A stretch of DNA of 64,000 bases from UBA7672 sp965279085. Lineage in GTDB: Bacteria > Pseudomonadota > Alphaproteobacteria > Caulobacterales > Hyphomonadaceae. Below the pieces are notes generated by a model, which saw only the letters and a program-made list of their open reading frames with translations, ran no database searches and was not told where the DNA came from. The DNA lies in contig OZ257149.1 of the NCBI GenBank assembly GCA_965279085.1, positions 4,464,001 to 4,528,000 of the forward strand. Direction: 5' to 3'. This document shows, piece after piece, positions 35,466 through 43,171 of the stretch. A program made the translations under genes and the position numbers. How positions within the stretch are numbered: position 1 is the stretch's first letter; every line of letters begins with the position of its first letter.

Positions 35466-36773
35466 GTGAGCGATCTCTTCGAAGTAGCAGGCCTGACCGA
35501 CGATGCGCCGCGCCCGCTGGCGGACAGGCTGCGTCCTGAAAAGCTGGAAGATGTGGTCGGGCAGGATCACCTGCTAGGGTCGGAAGGCCCGGTCGGCCGC
35601 ATGCTGGCGCAGGGGCGGCTGGCCAGCCTGATCCTCTGGGGCCCGCCAGGCACAGGCAAGACCACCATCGCTCGATTGCTGGCCAAGCGCGCCAATCTCG
35701 AATTCGAGCAGATCTCGGCCATCTTCTCCGGCGTGAAGGACCTGCGCGCCGCCTTCGAGAAGGCGGACGGCAAGCGCGCGCTCGGCAAGGGCACGCTATT
35801 GTTCGTGGACGAGATCCACCGCTTCAACCGCGCCCAGCAGGACGGCTTCCTGCCGTTCGTGGAACGTGGCGTCGTCACGCTGGTCGGCGCGACGACGGAG
35901 AATCCGAGCTTCGAACTTAACGGCGCTCTCCTGTCGCGAACGCAGGTGATGGTCCTGCGGCGCCTGGACGATGCAGCGCTTGGCCAGCTTCTCGCCAAGG
36001 CAGAGCAGCATCTCGGCAAGCCTGCGCCGCTGACCGAAGACGGCAAGGCCGCGCTGATGGCGATGGCGGATGGCGACGGACGCTACTTCCTTAACCTCGT
36101 GGAGGAAGTGTTTGCCTGGGGCCGCTCGCAGCCCATCGACGCCAACGGCCTGATGGCCGCGCTGCAGAAGCGAGCGCCCGCCTATGACAAGGACCGCGAG
36201 GGCCACTACAATCTCATCTCCGCCTGGCACAAGGCGACGCGCGGCTCCGATCCTGATGCCGCGCTCTACTGGTTCTGCCGGATGCTGGAAGGCGGCGAGG
36301 ATCCGCTCTTCCTCGCGCGCCGCATGATCCGCGCGGCATCCGAAGATGTTGGCCTCGCCGATCCCACCGCGCTGATGATCTGCAACGAGGCCGCCGCCGC
36401 CTATGAACGCCTCGGCTCTCCGGAAGGCGAACTCGCGCTCGCGCAGGCCGTGATCCATCTCGCCACCGCCCCGAAGTCCAACGCCGCCTACAAGGCCTAT
36501 GGCGCGGCACGCGCAGCTGCGCGCGAAACAGGCTCGCTGATGCCGCCAGCGCACATACTCAACGCGCCGACAAAGATGATGAAACAGCTCGGCTATGGCT
36601 CGGGCTATGAATACGACCACGATGCCGAGGGCCAGTTCTCGGGCCAGAACTACTTCCCGGACGACATGGAGCGCCAGGAGTTCTACCAGCCCAAGGGTGC
36701 CGGCCGTGAGGGCCCTATCCGGGAAAAACTCGAGCAATGGGCGAAAGCGCGCCGCGAGCGTTCCGATGACTAA
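35466..36773 (+). CDS. rarA: Replication-associated recombination protein A (AAA+ ATPase, MgsA/RarA)
   Basis: A 435-residue AAA+ ATPase related to clamp loaders. Walker A GPPGTGKTT is near residues 59-67 and Walker B LLFVDEIHRF near 111-120. Sensor 1 GATTENPSF and the tetramerisation C-terminal domain (HYNLISAWHKATRGSDPDAA; GYGSGYEYDHDAEGQFSGQN) are intact. It acts at stalled replication forks with SSB. It starts with GTG at 35466, 32 bases after the Deg gene, and overlaps the next gene by 8 bases. Confidence 0.95.
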   Translation: MSDLFEVAGLTDDAPRPLADRLRPEKLEDVVGQDHLLGSEGPVGRMLAQGRLASLILWGPPGTGKTTIARLLAKRANLEFEQISAIFSGVKDLRAAFEKADGKRALGKGTLLFVDEIHRFNRAQQDGFLPFVERGVVTLVGATTENPSFELNGALLSRTQVMVLRRLDDAALGQLLAKAEQHLGKPAPLTEDGKAALMAMADGDGRYFLNLVEEVFAWGRSQPIDANGLMAALQKRAPAYDKDREGHYNLISAWHKATRGSDPDAALYWFCRMLEGGEDPLFLARRMIRAASEDVGLADPTALMICNEAAAAYERLGSPEGELALAQAVIHLATAPKSNAAYKAYGAARAAARETGSLMPPAHILNAPTKMMKQLGYGSGYEYDHDAEGQFSGQNYFPDDMERQEFYQPKGAGREGPIREKLEQWAKARRERSDD

Positions 36774-37548
36774 GGGCGTGAAACGCAACTACGAAGAGCT
36801 GCCCGTATCGGACGAAGACCGCGCCTTCGCGCAGTCGATGGTGATTCACGACGACATCGCGGTGCTGGCGTTCAACAAGCCGACCGGCCTGCCGGTGCAG
36901 ACGCGCAATCCGGATGACCGCACGCTCGACAGGCTGATGGCCGCCTTCGCCCGGTCGAACGGCAAGCGGCCGCGCCTGGTGCACAGGCTTGATGCACAGA
37001 CATCCGGCGTCATCGTCGCGGCGAAGACCCAGCCGGCGGCGGCAGCGCTTAGTCAGGCGTTCGCGGAGCGGCAGGTTTCCAAGACCTATCTTGCGGTCGT
37101 CACGGGATCGCCGTTCCCGCCCGGCGAGACGGAATTCTCCATGGCGCTTTCGCGCCACATCGCGCGACCCGGGCTTGAACTCATGCGAGCCGCTCGGCCG
37201 GGCGACCAGAAGAGTCAGTCCGCCGTCACACGCTGGCGGGTGCTGTCGTCATCGGGATCCACCCACCTGCTCGCGGTCGAGCCGCTCACCGGCCGGATGC
37301 ACCAGATCAGGGTCCACCTCTCCATCGAAGGGCGGCCGATCCTAGGTGATCCCTACTACGGCGGCGCGTCCACGCTGAAGGGCGAGCCCGTGCCCCGCCT
37401 GATGCTGCATGCGGCCAGTCTCGACATTCCGCATCCCGCCGCGGGCGGGCGGATCGTGCTTAACGCCCCGCCGCCAGCTGATTTTCTTGCCGTCCTTTCG
37501 GCCGCAGGGCTGGAAATGCCCGCCGATCTGGCCTTCAGCGCCGGTTAG
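36766..37548 (+). CDS. RluA-family RNA pseudouridine synthase without an S4 domain
   Basis: A 260-residue pseudouridine synthase. The catalytic Asp lies in HRLDAQTSGV; the KPTGLPVQ and TGRMHQIRVHL motifs are present. It lacks the N-terminal S4 domain carried by the paralogue at 37941, so it resembles RluA/TruC-type enzymes; the target uridine (23S rRNA or tRNA) cannot be set from sequence. ATG at 36766 overlaps the rarA stop by 8 bases. Two paralogous synthases flank crcB. Confidence 0.88.
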   Translation: MTKGVKRNYEELPVSDEDRAFAQSMVIHDDIAVLAFNKPTGLPVQTRNPDDRTLDRLMAAFARSNGKRPRLVHRLDAQTSGVIVAAKTQPAAAALSQAFAERQVSKTYLAVVTGSPFPPGETEFSMALSRHIARPGLELMRAARPGDQKSQSAVTRWRVLSSSGSTHLLAVEPLTGRMHQIRVHLSIEGRPILGDPYYGGASTLKGEPVPRLMLHAASLDIPHPAAGGRIVLNAPPPADFLAVLSAAGLEMPADLAFSAG

Positions 37549-37566
37549 CCCTATGGACGGGGCGCA

Positions 37567-37944
37567 ATGCTCAACGTCCTTATCGTAGCCCTCGGGGGCG
37601 GCCTCGGCGCCGCTGGCCGCTTCGGCGTCTCGCTGGCGATCCCGGCGCGTGCCGACGCATGGCCATGGGCGACATTCCTGATCAACGTGTCGGGCAGCCT
37701 GCTCATTGGCGTGCTCGCCGGATGGCTCTCCACGCGGGGCGACGCCGCCGAGCAATGGCGCCTGTTCCTTGGCATGGGCGTGCTCGGCGGCTTCACCACC
37801 TTCTCGGCGTACTCGCTCGAAACCATGCGCATGATCGAGCGTAATGACTGGCTGGGCGCCTCCACATATTCCATCGGTTCCGTTCTCGCCGGCCTTGCCG
37901 CCGTCGCCATCGGCTTGATGCTGGCAAAGCGGGTGCTCGGATGA
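37567..37944 (+). CDS. crcB: Fluoride ion channel CrcB/FluC
   Basis: A 125-residue four-helix membrane protein. The family motifs are GGGLGAAGRFGVS, INVSGSLLIGVL (channel Asn) and GVLGGFTTFSAYSLE (phenylalanine-box segment). FluC dimers export fluoride. No fluoride riboswitch is visible upstream; the gene is embedded in the rarA run 18 bases after the first pseudouridine synthase and overlaps the next gene by 4 bases, so expression is probably constitutive. Confidence 0.93.
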   Translation: MLNVLIVALGGGLGAAGRFGVSLAIPARADAWPWATFLINVSGSLLIGVLAGWLSTRGDAAEQWRLFLGMGVLGGFTTFSAYSLETMRMIERNDWLGASTYSIGSVLAGLAAVAIGLMLAKRVLG

Positions 37945-38972
37945 GCTGGAACGTCGGACAGGTCGTCAATCTCACGGTCGATGCGGACGAGGACGATACG
38001 CGTCTCGACCGCTGGCTGAAGCGCAAGTTCCACGGCCTGACGCAGGGCCAGGTCGAGAAGGCGTGCCGGACCGGAGAAATCCGCGTCGATGGCGGGCGCG
38101 CCAAGGCCAATACGCGCGTGAAGGCCGGACAGACCGTGCGCATCCCGCCGATGACGGCGCCGAAGGGCCGCGAGGGCGATGACGAGGATGACAAGCCGCG
38201 CACCCGCGTGAAGTCTTCGGACGCGGACATGATGCGCTCGCTGGTCATCTACGAGGACGACCACATCATCGCGCTCAACAAGCCCGCCGGTCTCGCCGTG
38301 CAGGGCGGCACGGGTACGACACGCCATATCGATGCGCTCTCGCGTGCGCTGGTTGACGACACGGCGGAGAAGCCCCGCCTTGTCCACCGGCTCGATCGTG
38401 ACACGACGGGCGTGCTGGTTCTGGCCAAGACGGTCGGCACGGCTACCCAGCTGGGCAAGCTGTTCCGTTCGCGCGAGCTCGACAAGATCTACTGGGCCGT
38501 CACGCTCGGCGTGCCGCATCCGCCCACGGGCGACATTCGCGGGTGGATGATCAAGTCGGCTGGTCCGGGCAGCGACAAGGAGAAGATGCGTTCCGCTGAG
38601 CAGAACGAGAAAGGCGCCGTTCACGCGCTGACGCTCTACTCGGTCGTGCAGAACGCAGCGCGAAAGGCCGCATGGGTTGCGCTGAAACCCGAGACGGGCC
38701 GCACGCACCAGTTGCGCTTCCACATGGCGGAGATAGGTACGGCGATCCTCGGCGACAACAAGTACACGTGCGACCGCGAAGTGCCGGCTGGCCTTGCTGG
38801 CGGTCTGCACCTGCATGCGCGCGCGCTGCGCCTGCCCAATCGCGGCGGTCCGCCGATCGAGATCGTGGCCGAACTGCCGGCGCACATGAAGCAGACATTC
38901 GAAGTCCTAGGGTTCGACGAAGACAGCGCCGAGAATTTCTTCGACCTGCGCAAGCCGAAGCGCGTGCGGTAA
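37941..38972 (+). CDS. RluA-family 23S rRNA pseudouridine synthase with S4 domain (RluC/RluD-like)
   Basis: A 343-residue enzyme. An S4 RNA-binding domain at about residues 15-75 (TRLDRWLKRKFHGLTQGQVE; RIPPM) precedes the catalytic domain with HRLDRDTTGVLVLAKT and ETGRTHQLRFHMAEIG. It is expected to modify large-subunit rRNA; RluC-like is the most probable reading given the length and alphaproteobacterial context, RluD-like cannot be excluded. The start overlaps crcB by 4 bases (ATGA). Confidence 0.9.
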   Translation: MSWNVGQVVNLTVDADEDDTRLDRWLKRKFHGLTQGQVEKACRTGEIRVDGGRAKANTRVKAGQTVRIPPMTAPKGREGDDEDDKPRTRVKSSDADMMRSLVIYEDDHIIALNKPAGLAVQGGTGTTRHIDALSRALVDDTAEKPRLVHRLDRDTTGVLVLAKTVGTATQLGKLFRSRELDKIYWAVTLGVPHPPTGDIRGWMIKSAGPGSDKEKMRSAEQNEKGAVHALTLYSVVQNAARKAAWVALKPETGRTHQLRFHMAEIGTAILGDNKYTCDREVPAGLAGGLHLHARALRLPNRGGPPIEIVAELPAHMKQTFEVLGFDEDSAENFFDLRKPKRVR

Positions 38973-38997
38973 CGACCAGACTGCCGGAGTTCTGCGA

Positions 38998-39732
38998 GTG
39001 GAATACGCGAAGGGCGTCAAAGGCGAGATCGATCAACGGCCGCGCCGCTTCTACACCGAAGTCGCTGTCGTTCATGGCGAGGCCGGATGGGGCGTGACGC
39101 TCGACGGCAAGTCGCTGCGCACGCCGGCGGCCAAGCCGCTGGCGCTGCCGACCGAGACGCTGGCCGAAGTCGCCGCCGACGAATGGCGTGCGCAGGTCGA
39201 ACGCATCGATCTGCAATCCATGTTCACCAACCGCCTCGCCAATGTTGCGATCGACCGCACGCCGTTGACCCGCGTGGAGCTGGCGGCGGAGGCGGCGAAG
39301 TATGCCGAGACGGATCTTGTCTGCCATCTGGCGGAGCGTCCCACCGCGTTGCGCGAGCGTCAGGAGGCGGCTTGGGGTCCGTTGCGTGAGTGGGCGGCGA
39401 GCGCGCATGGCGTGCGCCTGCTGCCGACGCTGGGGATCATTCCGCAGCCGCAGCCGCAAGCCTCCATCGAGGCGATGCGCGCGCATGCGGTTGCGCTGGA
39501 CGATTTCCGGCTCACCGGACTGGTGCATGCGGTGGCGATGATGGGTTCGGCTGTGCTCGGGCTCGCGATCGAGCGGGAGCGCATTGCGGCGGCCGAGGCG
39601 TTCGAGCTTTCGCGGATCGACGAGGTATTCCAGGCTTCCCAGTGGGGCGAAGATGCCGAGGCTGTCCGGCGCACGGCGCGCAATCGCGCGGAGGCGCGGG
39701 CGCTGGACCTGTGGTTCGGGGCGCTGGCCTAG
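38998..39732 (+). CDS. ATP12-family F1F0-ATPase assembly chaperone
   Basis: A 244-residue protein of the ATP12 family, found in alphaproteobacteria and mitochondria, where it helps the alpha subunit enter the F1 head. Recognisable segments are RPRRFYTEVAV, GWGVTLDGKSLRTPA, LALPTETLAEVAADEW, and the family-typical YAETDLVCHLAERP. GTG at 38998 follows GCCGGAG. It ends in a CTAG that also contains the stop of a small gene on the other strand. Confidence 0.9.
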   Translation: MEYAKGVKGEIDQRPRRFYTEVAVVHGEAGWGVTLDGKSLRTPAAKPLALPTETLAEVAADEWRAQVERIDLQSMFTNRLANVAIDRTPLTRVELAAEAAKYAETDLVCHLAERPTALRERQEAAWGPLREWAASAHGVRLLPTLGIIPQPQPQASIEAMRAHAVALDDFRLTGLVHAVAMMGSAVLGLAIERERIAAAEAFELSRIDEVFQASQWGEDAEAVRRTARNRAEARALDLWFGALA

Positions 39733-39908
39733 GTTCGCGGGGCGGGCAGGACGCGCATCGAGGTGCGGCGCGCGGGCCAGGCGGGCCGGCCGATGTTCGC
39801 CACCTTCGATATGATGAACGGCGCGATCATCATGATCAGAGCGAGCACCATCAGGAATGCCTGGGCGATCTGCGAGTGGGCTTCGTCCTGGAAGGTGTGC
39901 GGCGCCAT
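39729..39908 (-). CDS. Small single-span membrane protein, unknown
   Basis: A 59-residue frame starting MAPHTFQDEAHSQIAQ on the minus strand, with GGGGA placed 6 bases upstream of the ATG. It has one hydrophobic helix (IAQAFLMVLALIMMIAPFII) and a basic Arg/Pro-rich tail. The tail codons overlap the convergent ATP12 gene by 4 bases. No family is recognised. The good ribosome binding site and membrane segment argue for a real gene; its shortness argues for caution. Confidence 0.5.
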   Translation of the reverse strand: MAPHTFQDEAHSQIAQAFLMVLALIMMIAPFIISKVANIGRPAWPARRTSMRVLPAPRT

Positions 39909-40056
39909 TGAAAATCCCCGGTTCTTGGACCTGCACATTTACGCACGCTGGCCTTAGCGGTTCCGATGGAAGCGTGAACACGGGTTCATGTGTGGATTCC
40001 GCAACATGATGATGACGTTCAGGTTGGGTTCCGTATCGGTCTCGCATGATGCCCTC

Positions 40057-40497
40057 ATGATGAAAAACCTCTCCTTCAAGGCTGTCGCCGCAGCGCTGGC
40101 TGCGTCCGCCGCTCTCGCCGTCGCGGTTCCCGCTTTCGCCCAGCCCCCGTCCTATGACGACGGCAAGCTGGAAGGCGGCCCAACCCTGTTTGAAGGCCAA
40201 CAATATCGCGGCGACCGCGATGATGACCGCGGTCGTGGCAACGACGAATGGCGTCGCCGCAAGCCTGACTTCCAGACGGTGCAGCGTGACTGCAGCATCG
40301 CCGGTGTCCGCAAGGCCTGGGACCGCAACTTCTATAGCGCGCAGTACCATGATGGCCCGCGTCTGGTTGAGGGTCGCTCCGGCTGGGAGATGCGCGGCAA
40401 GATGAGGCTGCATGACCGCAAGGGCTACAGCTACGTCGACACCTACTGCGACGTTGGCCGCAACGGGACTGTGAAGATCGAGTTCGGCCGCCGCTAG
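40057..40497 (+). CDS. Small exported basic protein, unknown
   Basis: A 146-residue protein with a Sec signal peptide (cleavage after AVPAFA, about residue 31) and a mature part rich in Asp, Arg and Gly (RGDRDDDRGRGNDEWRRRK). Two cysteines (RDCSIAG and DTYCDVG) could form a disulfide. No family is recognised. ATG at 40057 or 40060 starts the signal sequence; no clear ribosome binding site precedes it. An upstream in-frame ATG at 39988 would put extra residues before the signal. An intrinsic terminator follows 17 bases after the stop. Confidence 0.72.
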   Translation: MMKNLSFKAVAAALAASAALAVAVPAFAQPPSYDDGKLEGGPTLFEGQQYRGDRDDDRGRGNDEWRRRKPDFQTVQRDCSIAGVRKAWDRNFYSAQYHDGPRLVEGRSGWEMRGKMRLHDRKGYSYVDTYCDVGRNGTVKIEFGRR

Positions 40498-40514
40498 GAT
40501 GGCGCGACACAACG

Positions 40515-40549
40515 AAGGGCCGGCGGGCAACCGCCGGCTCTTTTCGTTT
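40515..40549 (+). terminator. Rho-independent terminator after the exported-protein gene
   Basis: AAGGGCCGGCGG (40515-40526) pairs with CCGCCGGCTCTT (40531-40542) around a GCAA loop, with one G-U pair, and runs into TTTTCGTTT. This marks the end of the preceding gene and supports its reality. Confidence 0.85.
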
Positions 40550-40620
40550 GGGCGTGATCTCTCTATCAGGCCGGTGATCACCGCCTGCGATGCTGTCGTT
40601 CGTGGCCCAAATGGAAGGGC

Positions 40621-40712
40621 CGGGGACGCGGGGGATGCCCCGCTGGTTGGCGTCCGCCTGTGTGGCGGCTACCGGTAGTGCGTAGAAGGAAAGCGGATCA
40701 CCCGCGTCCCCG
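40621..40712 (+). repeat. Long-range inverted repeat enclosing nested hairpins
   Basis: CGGGGACGCGGG (40621-40632) and CCCGCGTCCCCG (40701-40712) are perfect 12-bp inverted repeats. Between them are CCGCC/GGCGG (40654-40658 and 40664-40668) and the perfect palindrome CTACCGGTAG (40669-40678). The whole could fold as a branched RNA. Confidence 0.6.
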
Positions 40713-41006
40713 CGTTCGTTGCTGCGCCGGCCTCGGACAAGGGGATCGTTTCACCCCTCTGCCGTTGGTATCGCCGGCGGCGTGCGGGTCGTGGATGTTC
40801 GGCCACGATCCCCGGATATCCTCCCCACTTGGCCGATGGCTTGACCTCGGCATTCGCGGGGGCTGAGCTTCGGCTTCGATGGTTGGAAGCCTCACTCCAC
40901 GCTCGAACGCATCGCTCCCGCGCCGGTGAACAGTGATCGGCTGCCCTTCCATGCGGAAGCGATAGGCAGGAGTATGCGCCCGGTCACCTGCCCGGCTGAA
41001 AGAAAA

Positions 41007-41106
41007 CAGCTGCGTCCTACAGTTTTGCGGGCCATGTCCCTGATTTCAGGCGCGTTGTTTTTCCTGCGTCCTACGAACTGGGACAGCTGTTTCCTACAGT
41101 TGCGCG
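41007..41106 (+). repeat. Imperfect direct repeat, 23-nt unit
   Basis: The unit CAGCTG-NN-TCCTACAGTT-NN-GCG occurs at 41007-41029 and 41084-41106, 77 bases apart, identical except at the two variable dinucleotides. A partial copy (TGCGTCCTACGAACTG) sits between them at 41065-41080. Confidence 0.6.
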
Positions 41107-41124
41107 ATTTCTCGCGAGGTCATT

Positions 41125-41141
41125 CTCGGGCTTGTCCCGAG
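41125..41141 (+). repeat. REP-like palindrome
   Basis: CTCGGG (41125-41130), CTTGT loop, CCCGAG (41136-41141). The surrounding CATTCTCGGGCTTGTCCCGA resembles intergenic palindromes common in alphaproteobacteria. Confidence 0.55.
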
Positions 41142-41276
41142 CATTCCGGTTGGCGCTTCGTCGGGACAGTTCCTTCGTCTCGCTAACCGGGATTCCCGGG
41201 ATGGCTTTCGGCTTATCCGACAATGACCTATCTTGAGGGCGTGTGCGGTGCGAGGGCTGTGGCCGCCCCCACCGTC

Positions 41277-41296
41277 TCGCGACGAAGTCGTCGCGA
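41277..41296 (+). repeat. Perfect 9-bp palindrome
   Basis: TCGCGACGA (41277-41285), AG centre, TCGTCGCGA (41288-41296). It lies 4 bases upstream of the next hairpin (41301-41325). Confidence 0.55.
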
Positions 41297-41300
41297 TCCA

Positions 41301-41325
41301 CCTCCCCCGCCGAAGGCGGGTGAGG
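41301..41325 (+). repeat. REP-like hairpin
   Basis: CCTCCCCCGCC (41301-41311) faces GGCGGGTGAGG (41315-41325) with one mismatch and a GAA loop. It is one of several palindromic units between 41.1 and 41.44 kb. Confidence 0.5.
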
Positions 41326-41398
41326 AAAGGCGTGGGTGGGTCTGCCAGTGTGCATCCGATGCACCCTGCGGCTACTTCGCTTTCCGAAGAGGACTGCG

Positions 41399-41423
41399 TC
41401 CCCGCCTTCGCGGGGAAGGCGGA
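41399..41423 (+). repeat. Palindromic repeat, copy 1 (core TCCCCGC-NNNN-GCGGGGA)
   Basis: Arms TCCCCGC (41399-41405) and GCGGGGA (41410-41416) with CTTC loop, followed by AGGCGGA. The same core plus 3-prime flank recurs at 59868-59898, and in inverted orientation at 59779-59810. Confidence 0.65.
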
Positions 41424-41442
41424 GACTGGTGTCTCCGCTTCC
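41414..41442 (+). repeat. Hairpin at the 3-prime end of the minus-strand phosphotransferase gene
   Basis: CGGAGAC (41420-41426) and GTCTCCG (41431-41437) pair perfectly, extended by GGAAG/CTTCC with one bulge. It begins 2 bases past the stop of the minus-strand gene, but no T-run follows on that strand, so it would be an mRNA-protecting rather than terminating structure. Confidence 0.45.
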
Positions 41443-41443
41443 C

Positions 41444-42532
41444 TTACCCTTCCATTCCCGCGCGCTGCGCGCACGCGTAGGCGAATTGCGCGAGCGGGGC
41501 GACGCGGCCTTCATTCTGGGCGGCGGCAGCGTTGCTGGCCGTGCCATCGCGCACGCGGCCGACGATGCCCTGCAGGATGCCGGCGAGCCGGAAGGCGTTG
41601 TAGGCGAAATAGTAGTCGAGTTCGGGCAGGCCGCCGCAGCGGCCGGTGAGTTCGCAGTAGCGGGCGACGTATTGTTCCTGTGTCGGGATGCCCTTGGCCT
41701 CCTTGTCCTTCACATCGGCGAGCGAGGGGCGCACGGGATCGGACGATGGCATCTGCCAGGACATGAGATGGTAGGTGAAGTCGGCGAGCGGATCGCCGAG
41801 GGTGGAGAGTTCCCAGTCGAGCACGGCGATGACCTTCGGCTCGGTGGGGTGGAGGATCATGTTGTCGATGCGGTAGTCGCCGTGGACGATGGTCGTGCGC
41901 TCGCCCGGCGGCACGTTCTTCGGCAGCCACTCGATCAGCTTGTCCATCTCCGGGATCTTGGTGGTCTCGGACATCTGGTATTGCTTGGTCCAGCGATGGA
42001 TCTGGCGGGCGACGTAATCGCCTTCCTTGCCGAAGCCTTCGAGTCCGGCCTTCTTCCAGTCGACATTGTGGAGCGCGGCGAAGGTGGAAACCTTGGCATC
42101 GAAGATCGCGCGGCGCTGGTCAGGCGTGTAGTCGGGCAGCGTCGCGTCCCAGAGGATGCGGCCTTCGACCATGTCCATGATGTAGAACATCGTGCCGGCG
42201 ACGCTTTCGTCCTCGCAGAGGCCGTAGGGTTTCGCGACGGGATAGCCGAGCGGATAGAGCGCGGCGATGACGCGGTATTCGCGGTCGACGGCGTGGGCGG
42301 AGGGGAGCAGCTTGCCGGGCGGCTTGCGGCGCATGACGTATTTCTTGCCGGGCGTGACGAGCTGGTAGGTGGGGTTGGACTGGCCACCCTTGAACTGGCG
42401 AACTTCGAGCGGGCCCTTGTAGCCCTCGACATTCTTTTCCATCCAGGCGGCGAGTTTTGACTCGTCGAAGCGGTGGCTCTCGGCGACGTCCTTCGTGCCG
42501 CTGAACTGTTCGGTTGGGTTGGTGTCGGTCAT
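41444..42532 (-). CDS. Phosphotransferase-family protein (APH fold, ACAD10/11 kinase-domain type)
   Basis: A 362-residue kinase-like protein. The catalytic loop HGDYRIDNMILHP and the metal-binding VLDWELSTLGDPLADF are the conserved family motifs; the ATP-binding lysine segment is YVMRRKPPG. Homologues include the N-terminal domain of ACAD10/ACAD11 and the Pseudomonas levulinate-pathway protein LvaA, which act on hydroxyacyl-CoA; such a role is likely here by family, not shown by context. ATG at 42532 (MTDTNPTEQFSGTKD) follows a GGGCAGGA segment; an extension upstream is unconserved-looking. Confidence 0.85.
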   Translation of the reverse strand: MTDTNPTEQFSGTKDVAESHRFDESKLAAWMEKNVEGYKGPLEVRQFKGGQSNPTYQLVTPGKKYVMRRKPPGKLLPSAHAVDREYRVIAALYPLGYPVAKPYGLCEDESVAGTMFYIMDMVEGRILWDATLPDYTPDQRRAIFDAKVSTFAALHNVDWKKAGLEGFGKEGDYVARQIHRWTKQYQMSETTKIPEMDKLIEWLPKNVPPGERTTIVHGDYRIDNMILHPTEPKVIAVLDWELSTLGDPLADFTYHLMSWQMPSSDPVRPSLADVKDKEAKGIPTQEQYVARYCELTGRCGGLPELDYYFAYNAFRLAGILQGIVGRVRDGTASNAAAAQNEGRVAPLAQFAYACAQRAGMEG

Positions 42533-42722
42533 GTCCTGCCCTTCACTCCGGTCGTCCGGTCTGACGCCGAACATACCGGATATTCGATCCTGCTTAAGAC
42601 CGTTCCGGGGGGAAGGTCGAGGGGTTTCTTGCCTCGGCGGAAGCAGGTTCAAGCCCTTCTGTCAAAATCCTGCTGGCGCGATATGCTCGCCGGGACCGAG
42701 TTGACCGGGGGGTCGTTGGATC

Positions 42723-43163
42723 GTGGCGCAGCAATCAATCGACAGCCGGCGGGGCGCGTTCGCGCTGACCGCCATTCGAGGGCTGATCGGGCTTCTTTTC
42801 ATCGCCCATCTCTACTGGAAGTTTTTCGTGTTTCCGCCGGGCTTCGAGGGCTGGTGGAAGAATTTCGACACGAACGGGTATCCATGGTTCGTCCCCTGCT
42901 ATGTCTTTTCCGCCGAGCTGGCCGGGGCGTTGCTCATCATGCCGGGGATCTGGGCGCGCTGGGTCTGCCTGTACGCCGTGCCGATGATGATCGGGGCTTC
43001 CCATTTCTGGGCCATACGCAACGGCTTCTATTTTACCGCCGGCGGCGCGGAGTTGCCTGTCGTCTGGACTGCGCTTCTGCTGATCGTGGCGCTGCTGGGA
43101 GACGGTGCCTTTGCTCTTGTTCGCTCGCCTCCGCTCCGGCTGCCGAAGCGGCGCAACGCCTGA
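42723..43163 (+). CDS. DoxX-like integral membrane protein
   Basis: A 146-residue protein with four hydrophobic helices: LTAIRGLIGLLFIAHLYWKF, VPCYVFSAELAGALLIMPGI, VCLYAVPMMIGASHFWA, and VVWTALLLIVALLGDGAFAL. Length, helix spacing and the E-LAGALL-PG-W-R pattern fit the DoxX/DoxD-like family, whose members include thiosulfate:quinone oxidoreductase parts and proteins of unknown role. It starts with GTG at 42723 and converges on the DUF1080 gene 9 bases downstream. Confidence 0.7.
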   Translation: MAQQSIDSRRGAFALTAIRGLIGLLFIAHLYWKFFVFPPGFEGWWKNFDTNGYPWFVPCYVFSAELAGALLIMPGIWARWVCLYAVPMMIGASHFWAIRNGFYFTAGGAELPVVWTALLLIVALLGDGAFALVRSPPLRLPKRRNA

Positions 43164-43171
43164 GGTAACCT

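Larger units (their letters stand above)
40550..41443 (+). other. Gene-poor intergenic island with inverted repeats and REP-like palindromes
   Basis: About 890 bases between the terminator at 40549 and the end of the minus-strand phosphotransferase gene. No frame here has a credible start, ribosome binding site and protein-like composition together. The stretch holds a 12-bp inverted repeat (40621/40701), a duplicated 23-nt motif (41007, 41084) and at least five hairpin units between 41125 and 41442, annotated separately. It could hold a small RNA, but no known RNA family was recognised. Confidence 0.6.

Noticed and set aside
40698..40952. Minus-strand frame of 84 codons in the intergenic island
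   Set aside because: Crosses one arm of the inverted repeat, has no ribosome binding site and no protein-like hydrophobic pattern.
40550..41443. Search for tmRNA, RNase P RNA, SRP RNA or 6S RNA in the large gap
   Set aside because: None of the conserved core sequences of these RNAs, such as the SRP GGAAG-type loop region or the RNase P GAGGAAAGTC core, was found.
41071..41547. Minus-strand frame of 158 codons across the REP-like island
   Set aside because: Its residues (for example SRRSANRNARDKPENDLAR) are the translation of palindromic repeats, and it runs into the end of the phosphotransferase gene in another frame.
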